Assembly: GCA_947507735.1 (NCBI GenBank)
Contig: CANNRA010000002.1
Location: 1-33,000 of the forward strand
Length of the DNA stretch: 33,000 nt
Source: Actinomycetota bacterium
Lineage (GTDB): Bacteria > Actinomycetota > Thermoleophilia > Gaiellales > Gaiellaceae
Reading direction: 5' to 3'
Shown here: piece by piece, positions 8,618 through 15,905 of the stretch
Layout of the letters: each line of letters begins with the position of its first letter
How positions within the stretch are numbered: position 1 is the stretch's first letter
Position numbers and translations under genes: made by a program
Notes under the pieces: generated by a model
The model's database searches: none
Seen by the model: only the letters and a program-made list of their open reading frames with translations
Told to the model about the DNA's origin: nothing

Positions 8618-10437
8618 GCGGCGCGCGCGACCAGGGCAGCGGCGTCGGCCGGGGTGCCGACCACGATCCGGTCGCGACCCTCGTCCTTGGCGCGCAGCAG
8701 GCCTGCATCGGCGATGCGCAGCAGCTCCTCGAGCTCGGCACCGGCGGTCGAGTCGGTGACGCCGAAGCTCACCGTGAACGTGGGCCCTGCGGCGCTCGCC
8801 AGAGCAGCTGCGAGCTGCTCGCGGATCCGCTCCAGCGCCGGCAGCGCACCGGCGATGTCGCAGTCCGCGAGCACGACGACGAACTCCTCGCCCCCGAGCC
8901 GCCCGGCGATGTCCTCGCCGCGCACCGACTCGCGTAGCACCTGCGAGAAGAGCCGCAGCGCGCGGTCACCGGCCTCGTGGCCATACGTGTCGTTGAGCTG
9001 CTTGAAGCGGTCGAGATCGATCATCGCCAGGGCGAAGCGAGCCCGGTCGCGGGTCAGCTCCCGCACCTTGTTCTCCAGCGTGCGCCGGTTGAGCAGGCCG
9101 GTGAGGCTGTCGGTCGAGGCCTGGAGCTCGGTCTTGGTGAACGCGCGCACCGTGCCGAGGCGCGTCCCCGTGTGGCGCGAGAGCGTCGTCAGCTGGCGCC
9201 GCACCTCGGCCGCCGGTGGGCTGCCGGCCGGGCCGGTGGCGTGCAGCACGCCGAGCGCGCGGCCCATGAACGAGATCGGCACGAACACCGCCGAGCGTGG
9301 CTCGCCGGGCCGGTCGCGCAGCTTGTGGCAGGAGTTCAAGGCGTCGCTGGTCTCGAACGTCGTGGTGACGCCCTTGCGCACCGCGGCGCAGCTGTAGGGC
9401 GAGATGACGCCGCAGCCGGGGGCGCCACCGCTGGGGCTGACGGCCGCCCGGCCGAGGTGCGCCCGGCTGGAGTCGGCGAGCAGCATCTCCATCGGGGCTC
9501 CGGGGTCGATCTGGCCGAGGGCACGCTCGACGACGCGCAGCACGTCTTCCTCCGTGTCCACCATCTCCATCGCCTCGCCGAGCTGGCGACCGAAGTCGGC
9601 CCGCTTGGCGTCGCTCTCCATCTGGGTGAGAAGGGTCGTCAGGCTCTCGGCGACGTCGTCGAACGCCTGCCCGACCCTGCCGATCTCGTCCTGTGAGGCG
9701 ACGTGCGCCCGAGCCGACAGGTGGCCGCCCGCGACTGCCGCTGCGGCTTCGCCGATGCGCCGCAGCACGCGGATGATCGACATCGACAGCAGGTGCGAGG
9801 CGGCGAGCAGCACGAGGCTGGCGAGCCCAGCCGCCAGCATGATGCGCTCGCGCGCGGTGGCGCGCGCCGCCTGGGCCGAGTGACCCGTGGCCACGACGCC
9901 GGCGTTGAGGTCGCTCTGGAGCCTGGCTGATGCCTCGCGGATCGAGGCGAGCTCGCGGGCAACTGCGGCTGCGGCCAGCGCCGTACCGTCCTCGCTCCGT
10001 CGCGCTGCTGCGGTGATCGCGATGGCGCGCTGGGAGAAGAGCGAGACCGAGCGGGCCAGCGGCGCGCTGTTGAGATCAACGGAGCCGAGATCGGCGAGCA
10101 GGCCGCGCAGCGCGGTGATGTGCGTCTCGACGGCAGCGGCGGACGCCGACCTCGGTGCTGTCTCGCGGTCGGCGATCACGGTGCTGCGCAGCTCGGCGAG
10201 CTCCTGCAGCACCTCGGCGTGGAACTGCTGCGCCCGCGCCAGGCGTGCCGCCGTGCTGCCCGTCACGTCGAGCGTCTGCAGGCCGCTCAGCGCGACGAGG
10301 CCGACGGCCAGCACGAAGAGGATGCCGAGCGCCGCGATGCCGACGAGCTTGACGCGCAGCGACAGCCGCTCGAGCACGCTCGGTCGGTGGCGGGCGAAGG
10401 TGCGCGGCCTGACCGGTTTGATAACGGTGTGCGCCAC
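8614..10437 (-). CDS. Membrane diguanylate cyclase (HAMP-GAF-GGDEF)
   Basis: This 607-residue protein (GTG start) should make c-di-GMP from two GTP at the inner face of the membrane. Visible parts: TM1 about residues 31-51; an extracytoplasmic helical sensor about 52-198; TM2 about 199-219; a HAMP linker about 221-275; a GAF-like domain about 283-430; and a GGDEF domain about 435-600. The domain entry motif DSLTGLLNR (443-451) and an intact GGEEF active site (515-519) are present. An RxxD inhibitory site (RGED, 506-509) lies five residues before it, so product feedback is expected. The GAF domain holds Cys342, Cys350 and Cys370-His371, a possible redox or metal site (inference). The stop codon overlaps the convergent giant-protein stop within CTAG. 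The ligand of the extracytoplasmic domain is unknown. Confidence 0.95.
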   Translation of the reverse strand: MAHTVIKPVRPRTFARHRPSVLERLSLRVKLVGIAALGILFVLAVGLVALSGLQTLDVTGSTAARLARAQQFHAEVLQELAELRSTVIADRETAPRSASAAAVETHITALRGLLADLGSVDLNSAPLARSVSLFSQRAIAITAAARRSEDGTALAAAAVARELASIREASARLQSDLNAGVVATGHSAQAARATARERIMLAAGLASLVLLAASHLLSMSIIRVLRRIGEAAAAVAGGHLSARAHVASQDEIGRVGQAFDDVAESLTTLLTQMESDAKRADFGRQLGEAMEMVDTEEDVLRVVERALGQIDPGAPMEMLLADSSRAHLGRAAVSPSGGAPGCGVISPYSCAAVRKGVTTTFETSDALNSCHKLRDRPGEPRSAVFVPISFMGRALGVLHATGPAGSPPAAEVRRQLTTLSRHTGTRLGTVRAFTKTELQASTDSLTGLLNRRTLENKVRELTRDRARFALAMIDLDRFKQLNDTYGHEAGDRALRLFSQVLRESVRGEDIAGRLGGEEFVVVLADCDIAGALPALERIREQLAAALASAAGPTFTVSFGVTDSTAGAELEELLRIADAGLLRAKDEGRDRIVVGTPADAAALVARAA

Positions 10438-10505
10438 TGTGACGCGGTAATCGGCAGCGTGGCTCGGCGCTGTAACGGTCGCACGTCACCGCTTCTTGCG
10501 GGCCG

Positions 10506-10525
10506 TCTCCCCCGAGCGGGGGAGA
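10506..10525 (-). terminator. GC-rich hairpin, possible terminator of the hydrolase gene
   Basis: A perfect 8-bp stem (TCTCCCCC / GGGGGAGA) with a GAGC loop lies 28 nt after the stop of the downstream-reading hydrolase gene. It sits between that gene and the diguanylate cyclase gene on the same strand. No T-tract follows on the minus strand, so termination efficiency is uncertain. Confidence 0.4.
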
Positions 10526-10553
10526 GCGCTGCGCCGGTCTCGGGCAAGCGGCG

Positions 10554-11276
10554 CTACGCGCGGGCCAGATCGGCCAGGAAGCCGGCGACGAGCGCGGGCT
10601 GCGAGAGCATGGGGGAGTGGGAGGTGGGCCACTCGCTGACAGCGGCGCCCATGCGCGCCGCGAGCAGCCGCTGCAGCGACGGTGAGATGGTGTGGTCGTC
10701 GGTGCACACGACGTAGGTCGACGGCTTCTCGCGCCAGGCGATGCCGCGCAGCTCCTGCGTGCCCGAGACGGCGTTCTGCGGGAGCAGGCGCGCGATCGCG
10801 GCGGCCGCGTCGGCCGGGTCGCAGTCGTGGTAGAGGATCGCGACCTCCTTGCCGGGCTCGGGCCGGTGCGAGAACTCGGCGTCATCGATGGCGAGGCCGT
10901 TGCCCGGACCGACGAGCACCTCGTCCACCAGGGCGAGCGTGTCGAAGACCGACTCCTCTTCCTCGGGCACGAGCGAGCACAGGTAGACGAGGTGGTGCAC
11001 CCGCGGGTCGCCGGCGGCCGCCTCGGTGATCACGGCGCCACCGTACGAGTGCCCGACCAGCAGCACGGGGCCTGTCGCCTCGGCGATCGCCTGCTGCACG
11101 GCGGCTGCGTCGTCGTGCAGGTCGCCGCGCTCCTCGCGCGTTGCGCCCATGCTGGGCAGCCGCGGCGTTAGCACCTGCAGGCCCTCGGCTTCGAGCAGCG
11201 GCACCACCTGCTCCCAGGCCCAGGGGCCGTGCCAGGAGCCGTGGACGAGAACGACAGTGGCGGGGGTGGTGCTCAT
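10554..11276 (-). CDS. Alpha/beta hydrolase, esterase-like
   Basis: This 240-residue protein has the complete alpha/beta-hydrolase layout. It has the oxyanion motif HGSWHG (residues 12-17), a nucleophile elbow GHSYGG with Ser77, an acidic residue in CTDDH near 192, and a terminal His in SHSP near 220. The short form with HGSWHG and GHSYGG resembles the plant methylesterase/hydroxynitrile-lyase-like group common in actinobacteria. It is probably a cytoplasmic esterase of unknown substrate. The ATG start is clear, and the next gene upstream on this strand ends about 70 nt away. No signal peptide is seen. Confidence 0.9.
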   Translation of the reverse strand: MSTTPATVVLVHGSWHGPWAWEQVVPLLEAEGLQVLTPRLPSMGATREERGDLHDDAAAVQQAIAEATGPVLLVGHSYGGAVITEAAAGDPRVHHLVYLCSLVPEEEESVFDTLALVDEVLVGPGNGLAIDDAEFSHRPEPGKEVAILYHDCDPADAAAAIARLLPQNAVSGTQELRGIAWREKPSTYVVCTDDHTISPSLQRLLAARMGAAVSEWPTSHSPMLSQPALVAGFLADLARA

Positions 11277-11349
11277 GCGGCCTCCGGGGCGGAATGGGGG
11301 AGCGGGGAACGCGAGTCTACGACGGCGCGGTCGCCCGCTGCGAGCGGGG

Positions 11350-12030
11350 TCAGTGCAGGATGTTGACGGCGCGGGCTGCGACGAGCAGCACCGTCAGCGC
11401 CGAGGCGGCCGACTCGATGAGCATCAGCAGCTTGGTGCGGCCGCGCAGCGGCATCGCGTCGGTGGGGCTGAACGCGATCGCGTTCGTGAAGGCGATGTAG
11501 ATGTAGTCGATCAGCCGCGGGTGCCAGCCGGGAGGCGCGAGGTCAGGGTTCTCCTGCTGCGGGAACTGGAAGTCGCGCGCGTTGATCGGAGCGTTCACCC
11601 GGTCGTAGGGCCCGTCGCCGTCGAGCTCCCAGAACAGGAGTCCGAACGCGACGACGTTGGTCGCCCAGATCGCGATGCCCTTGAACAGCAGCTCCGGGCC
11701 GCTCGTCTCGTTGCCGTTAACGAGCGAGATGATCAGCGCGCCGAGCGACACCGAGTTGGCGGCGGTGATCACCGCGATCAGCAGCAGCGCGACGGCGCGC
11801 CGCTTGTGGATGCGGTTCAGCCGGTCGTGGGTGGCGGAGTGCTGCAGCGAGAAGATCAGGACGAGCTCCAGCCCGGCGGGCACGAGCCAGTGCCACCAGG
11901 GCAGCCCCGACAGGCGCCAGCCGCTCTGCCGGCTCTGGAGCGCGAGTGCCACCTGTCCAACCACGACCGCCAGGAACGCCGGCGTTGCCTCGAGCCGCGT
12001 CTCCCTGCGGATCTCGGCGAGGTCGTCCAT
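11350..12030 (-). CDS. Small polytopic membrane protein (DUF1345/ion-channel-like)
   Basis: A 226-residue protein with hydrophobic stretches near 47-64, 80-104, 114-134, 172-190 and 199-224. The start chosen is the ATG whose A is shared with the TGA stop of the preceding DUF2237 gene (TGATG), typical of termination-reinitiation. A longer open frame to 12171 only adds Arg-rich sequence that shadows the upstream gene. The C-terminal part (YIAFTNAIAFSPTD followed by a long helix) has the spacing of a pore loop plus inner helix of two-TM ion channels. It lacks a GYG selectivity filter and also resembles DUF1345 membrane proteins. Function is unknown. Confidence 0.75.
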   Translation of the reverse strand: MDDLAEIRRETRLEATPAFLAVVVGQVALALQSRQSGWRLSGLPWWHWLVPAGLELVLIFSLQHSATHDRLNRIHKRRAVALLLIAVITAANSVSLGALIISLVNGNETSGPELLFKGIAIWATNVVAFGLLFWELDGDGPYDRVNAPINARDFQFPQQENPDLAPPGWHPRLIDYIYIAFTNAIAFSPTDAMPLRGRTKLLMLIESAASALTVLLVAARAVNILH

Positions 12031-12410
12031 CAGCCCTCGTCGACCCAGGCGTGTTGCGACAGCGCCTCGATCGGCACCACGTCGAGCGCGCGCCGGTGGG
12101 TCGCACCGAGCACGACGGGCGCCGCGGCCCCGGCCTCGTAGGCCTCCAGCCAGCGGTCGGCGCAGACGCACCAGCGGTCGCCCGGCTTGAGGCCTTCGAA
12201 GGCGAACTCGGGGCGCGGCGTCGAGAGGTCGTTGCCGGAGAGCTGCGAGAAGCGCAGGAACTCCTCGGTCGCGACGACGGCCACGGTGTGGTTGCCGATG
12301 TCCTCGCTGCCGGTCGAGCAGAAGCCTGTGCGATAGAAGCCGGTGAGCGGGCTTGTCGAGCAGGGCAGCAGTTCGCCGCCCACCACGTTCACGTCATTCT
12401 CCTGCGCCAT
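12030..12410 (-). CDS. DUF2237 family protein
   Basis: A 126-residue protein that matches DUF2237 from end to end: NVVGGELLPCS, LTGFYRTGFCSTG, EDIGNHTV, GNDLSTPRPEF, GLKPGDRWCVCA and APPVVLxATH-like motifs. Conserved cysteines at residues 17, 31, 81 and 83 suggest a metal or redox site, but the family has no established function that I know of. It is translationally coupled to the membrane protein downstream. Its start at 12410 faces the GntR gene, so the operator-like palindrome between them could affect both directions (inference). Confidence 0.9.
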   Translation of the reverse strand: MAQENDVNVVGGELLPCSTSPLTGFYRTGFCSTGSEDIGNHTVAVVATEEFLRFSQLSGNDLSTPRPEFAFEGLKPGDRWCVCADRWLEAYEAGAAAPVVLGATHRRALDVVPIEALSQHAWVDEG

Positions 12411-12490
12411 GCGGTGATCCTCTCACAGCCGCGGTCGGCGGGCGCGCCGGGTACCGTTCGCGCCGGCCCGCGGTCACCCTGGACACTGCT

Positions 12491-12508
12491 TCGTATACTA
12501 GTATGCAA
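12491..12508 (+). promoter_or_regulatory. AT-rich palindrome and -10-like element before the GntR gene
   Basis: ATACTAGTAT at 12495-12504 is a perfect 10-bp palindrome in otherwise very GC-rich DNA, with further partial symmetry (G12493/C12506, T12491/A12508). GTATAC-type dyads are typical operators of FCD-subfamily GntR regulators, so autoregulation is likely. TATACT at 12494-12499 is a near-consensus -10 element buried in the dyad. No convincing -35 was seen at 16-18 bp. A TSS near 12505-12507 would make the mRNA nearly leaderless. Confidence 0.6.
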
Positions 12509-13216
12509 GCACTGATGAGCGAGGCTCTCCTCACCATCGATCGCAGCGACCGCAGCCAGGGCGGCGCGCGCCTCCGGGCCTATGCGCTGCTGCGCGATGC
12601 GATCGTCGCCGCCGAGCTCGAGCCCGGCCAACGCCTCTCCGAGAACGAGCTCGCCGCCCGCCTCGGCGTTAGCCGCACGCCCGTGCGCGAGGCGCTGCTG
12701 CGTCTCAGCGACGACGGCCTCGTCGTCGTCGTCCCGCAGCTCGGCAGCTTCGTCACGCGCATCCACCTGCGCGCGGTCGAGGACGCCCACTTCGTGCGCG
12801 AGTCGCTGGAGTGCGCCGCCGTGCGCCTCGCCGCCGAGCGCGCCACCGCAGCCGACATTGCCGCCCTCGATGCCCTGCTCGCGGGCCAGCGCGACGCTGG
12901 CGCCCGCGGTAGCTTCGACGCGTTCTACGCCCTCGATGACGCCTTCCACTCGGCTCTCTGCGACATCAGCGGTCACGGTGGCGCCTGGGAGGTCAGCCAG
13001 CGCGTCAACCACCACCTCAACCGCGTGCGGCGCCTCAGCCTGCCGGAGCCGCACTACCTGCCCGAGATGATCGACGACCACGCTGGCGTCGTCGCTGCGG
13101 TGCGCGGGCACGACCCGGCCGCCGCCGAGGACGCCCTGCGCGCCCACCTCGCCCACACCCTCTCCGGCCTGCCGGGCATTCGCGGCCGCAACCCCGAGTT
13201 CTTCGACCAGGAGTAG
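12503..13216 (+). CDS. GntR-family (FadR/FCD) regulator, PdhR-like by context
   Basis: A 237-residue protein. An N-terminal winged helix (AYALLRDAIVAAELEPGQ, then SENELAARLGVSRTPVREAL) is followed by an all-helical FCD ligand domain with metal-binding-type residues (for example FHSALCD and DDHAGVVAAV with conserved His). Such regulators bind small carboxylates and leave a palindromic operator. The next gene, aceE, starts 4 nt downstream, so this is probably a local regulator of pyruvate dehydrogenase, analogous in position to E. coli PdhR (inference). The start is uncertain: ATG 12503 overlaps the operator-like dyad, and ATG 12515 fits the -10 position better. Neither has a clear Shine-Dalgarno. 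The open frame upstream to 12353 overlaps the divergent gene and is not credible. Confidence 0.88.
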   Translation: MQALMSEALLTIDRSDRSQGGARLRAYALLRDAIVAAELEPGQRLSENELAARLGVSRTPVREALLRLSDDGLVVVVPQLGSFVTRIHLRAVEDAHFVRESLECAAVRLAAERATAADIAALDALLAGQRDAGARGSFDAFYALDDAFHSALCDISGHGGAWEVSQRVNHHLNRVRRLSLPEPHYLPEMIDDHAGVVAAVRGHDPAAAEDALRAHLAHTLSGLPGIRGRNPEFFDQE

Positions 13217-13220
13217 CCCG

Positions 13221-15905
13221 ATGGAGAAGCGGCACCCGCACTTGCGCCGTGGCGACGACGACCCGGTGGAGACCCAGGAGTGGCTCGCGTCGGTGGACGC
13301 CGTCGTCGCCGACGAGGGCGTCGAACGGATGAGCTTCCTGCTCGAGCGCATCATCGCGCGCTCGCAGCAGCTCGGTGTCCCGGCAATGGCCGGCCTCAAC
13401 ACGCCGTACGTCAACAGCATCGCCCCGGCGGACGAGCCGCCGTTCCCCGGCGACTCGGAGATCGAGCGCCGGCTGCGCGCCCTGGTGCGCTGGAACGCCA
13501 TCGCGCTCGTGCTCCAGGCCAACAGCGAGTCGTCCGAGCTGGGCGGCCACATCGCCAGCTACCAGTCGGCCGAGACGCTCTACGAGGTGGGCTTCAACCA
13601 CTTCTGGCGGGCCCGCTCGGAGGCCTCGCTGGGTGACCTGATCTTCATGCAGGGGCACTCCTCGCCGGGCATCTACGCGCGCGCCTACCTAGAAGGACGG
13701 CTTTCCGAGGCCGAATTGCAGCGCTTCCGGCAGGAGGTCGGCGGGGGCGGGCTCTCGTCCTACCCCCATCCGTGGCTGATGCCGGGCTTCTGGCAGTTCC
13801 CCACCGTGTCGATGGGTCTGGGGCCGCTGACGGCGATCTACCAGGCCCGTTTCATGAAGTACCTGGTGGCTCGCGACATCATTCCGGAGAGCGATCGCAA
13901 GGTCTGGGCGTTCATGGGCGACGGCGAGATGGACGAGCCGGAGTCGATGGGCGCGCTCTCGCTGGCGGGCCGTGAGCGGCTCGACAACCTCGTCTTCGTC
14001 GTCAACTGCAACCTGCAGCGGCTGGACGGTCCGGTGCGCGGCAACGGCAAGATCATCCAGGAGCTGGAGACCAACTTCCGCGGCGCCGGCTGGAACGTGA
14101 TCAAGGTCATCTGGGGCTCAACCTGGGACTCGCTGCTCGCCGCCGACACGGGCGGCTGGCTGCGTCGGCGCATGGAGGAGGCGGTGGACGGCGAGTACCA
14201 GTCGTTCAAGGCCAAGAGCGGCGCCTACGTGCGCGAGTTCTTCTTCGGCAAGTACCCGGAGCTGGCCGCGATGGTCGCCGACTGGACCGACGATCAGATC
14301 TGGGCGCTCACCCGTGGCGGTCACGACCCGCAGAAGGTGCACGCCGCCTACGCTGCCGCGACCCACACGAAGGGGCAGCCCACCGTCATTCTCGCCAAGA
14401 CGATCAAGGGCTTCGGCATGGGCGAGGCGGGCGAGGGCAAGAACATCACGCACCAGCAGAAGTCGATCAAGGGGCCTGCGCGGCTGGCGATCCGCGACCG
14501 CCTCCAGCTGCCGATCAACGACGATCAGGCGGCCGAGGCAAGCTTCTTCCGGCCCGCCGACGACGCGCCCGAGCTGGTCTATCTCCGGCAGCGCAGAGCG
14601 GCCCTGGGCGGCTCGCTGCCGATGCGCCACGACGATGCGACCCCGCTCGAGGTGCCGCCGCTGAGCGCGTTCGCGAGCGTCCTGGAGGGAAGCGGTGACC
14701 GCCCGAACTCCACGACCATGGCGTTTGTCCGTGTCCTGAATACGCTCGTGCGCGACGAACGGATTGGTCGCCGCGTGGTGCCGATCGTCCCGGACGAGTC
14801 GCGCACCTTCGGCATGGAGGGCATGTTCCGGCAGCTCGGCATCTTCAGTCAGGTCGGCCAGCTGTACCAGCCGGAGGACGCCGACGACCTGATGTTCTAC
14901 CGCGAGGACGAGCACGGCCAGATCCTCCAGGAGGGCATCAACGAGCCCGGCGCGATGAGCTCGTGGATCGCCGCCGCCACCGCCTACGCCAATCACGGCC
15001 AGGCGATGATCCCCTTCTACATCTTCTACTCGATGTTCGGCTTCCAGCGGGTCGGCGACCTGGCCTGGGCCGCCGGCGACAGCCGTGCCCGCGGCTTCCT
15101 GATCGGCGCCACCTCGGGCCGCACGACGCTGAACGGCGAGGGCCTCCAGCACGAGGACGGTCACTCGCACATCCTCGCCTCGACGATCCCCAACTGTCGC
15201 GCCTACGACCCGACCTACGGCTACGAGCTGGCGGTGATCATCCAGGACGGCCTGCGCCGGATGATGGGCGAGCAGGAGGACGTCTTCTACTACCTCACCG
15301 TGCTCAACGAGGCGTACCCGCAGCCGGCGCTGCCTGAAGGCGCGGAGGAGGGCATCCTCGCCGGGATGTACCTGCTGCGTGCGGGCGCCGCGGTGGCGGC
15401 GGAGGCGCCGCGGGTGCAGCTGCTCGGCTCGGGCGCCATCCTGCGCGAGGTGCTCGCGGGTGCCGAGCTGCTGCGTCAGGACTTCGGCATCGAGAGCGAC
15501 GTCTGGAGCGTGACGAGCTTCACCGAGCTGCGCCGCGAGGGGCTGGAGGTCGAGCGCTGGAACCGGCTGCATCCCACGGCCGAGCCACGCCGCACGCGGG
15601 TTGAGCAGAGCCTGGGTAGCCACCCCGGACCGCTCGTTGCGGCGACCGACTACATGCGCGCCTTCGCCGACCAGATCCGCCCGTTCACCGGTAGCCGCCG
15701 CTTCACGACGCTCGGCACCGACGGCTTCGGGCGCAGCGACTACCGGGTGAAGCTGCGCAGCTTCTTCGAGGTCGATCGCCGGCACGTCGCGGTGGCGGCC
15801 CTCAAGGCGCTCGCCGATGACGGGGTCGTCGCGCCGGAGCGCGTCCAGCAGGCGATCGAGCGCTACGAGATCGACACGGAGGCAGCGGCGCCGTGGACGG
15901 TCTAG
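13221..15905 (+). CDS. aceE: Pyruvate dehydrogenase E1, homodimeric type
   Basis: This 894-residue enzyme decarboxylates pyruvate with thiamine diphosphate and transfers acetyl to the E2 lipoyl group of the pyruvate dehydrogenase complex. It is collinear with E. coli AceE over its whole length. The TPP/Mg motif runs from GDGEMDEPES (residues 233-) to NCN (262-264), followed by LQRLDGPVRGNGKIIQELE. Other family blocks include ARAYLEGRL, EEGINEPGA-type sequence, MIPFYIFYSMFGFQR, TSGRTTLNGEGLQHEDGHSH and LGTDGFGRSD. AGGAG at 13209-13213, 7 nt before the ATG, is a good ribosome site lying over the end of the GntR gene. No E2 or E3 gene is in the window, which is common in actinobacteria. The downstream propeller gene starts inside its 3' end. 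Confidence 0.98.
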   Translation: MEKRHPHLRRGDDDPVETQEWLASVDAVVADEGVERMSFLLERIIARSQQLGVPAMAGLNTPYVNSIAPADEPPFPGDSEIERRLRALVRWNAIALVLQANSESSELGGHIASYQSAETLYEVGFNHFWRARSEASLGDLIFMQGHSSPGIYARAYLEGRLSEAELQRFRQEVGGGGLSSYPHPWLMPGFWQFPTVSMGLGPLTAIYQARFMKYLVARDIIPESDRKVWAFMGDGEMDEPESMGALSLAGRERLDNLVFVVNCNLQRLDGPVRGNGKIIQELETNFRGAGWNVIKVIWGSTWDSLLAADTGGWLRRRMEEAVDGEYQSFKAKSGAYVREFFFGKYPELAAMVADWTDDQIWALTRGGHDPQKVHAAYAAATHTKGQPTVILAKTIKGFGMGEAGEGKNITHQQKSIKGPARLAIRDRLQLPINDDQAAEASFFRPADDAPELVYLRQRRAALGGSLPMRHDDATPLEVPPLSAFASVLEGSGDRPNSTTMAFVRVLNTLVRDERIGRRVVPIVPDESRTFGMEGMFRQLGIFSQVGQLYQPEDADDLMFYREDEHGQILQEGINEPGAMSSWIAAATAYANHGQAMIPFYIFYSMFGFQRVGDLAWAAGDSRARGFLIGATSGRTTLNGEGLQHEDGHSHILASTIPNCRAYDPTYGYELAVIIQDGLRRMMGEQEDVFYYLTVLNEAYPQPALPEGAEEGILAGMYLLRAGAAVAAEAPRVQLLGSGAILREVLAGAELLRQDFGIESDVWSVTSFTELRREGLEVERWNRLHPTAEPRRTRVEQSLGSHPGPLVAATDYMRAFADQIRPFTGSRRFTTLGTDGFGRSDYRVKLRSFFEVDRRHVAVAALKALADDGVVAPERVQQAIERYEIDTEAAAPWTV

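Noticed and set aside
12353-12502. N-terminal extension of the GntR protein
   Set aside because: Would overlap the divergent DUF2237 gene and run through the promoter/operator; composition is Arg/Pro-rich non-coding type.
14118-15785. Minus-strand open frame opposite aceE
   Set aside because: Shadow of aceE, with no recognisable domain and biased composition.
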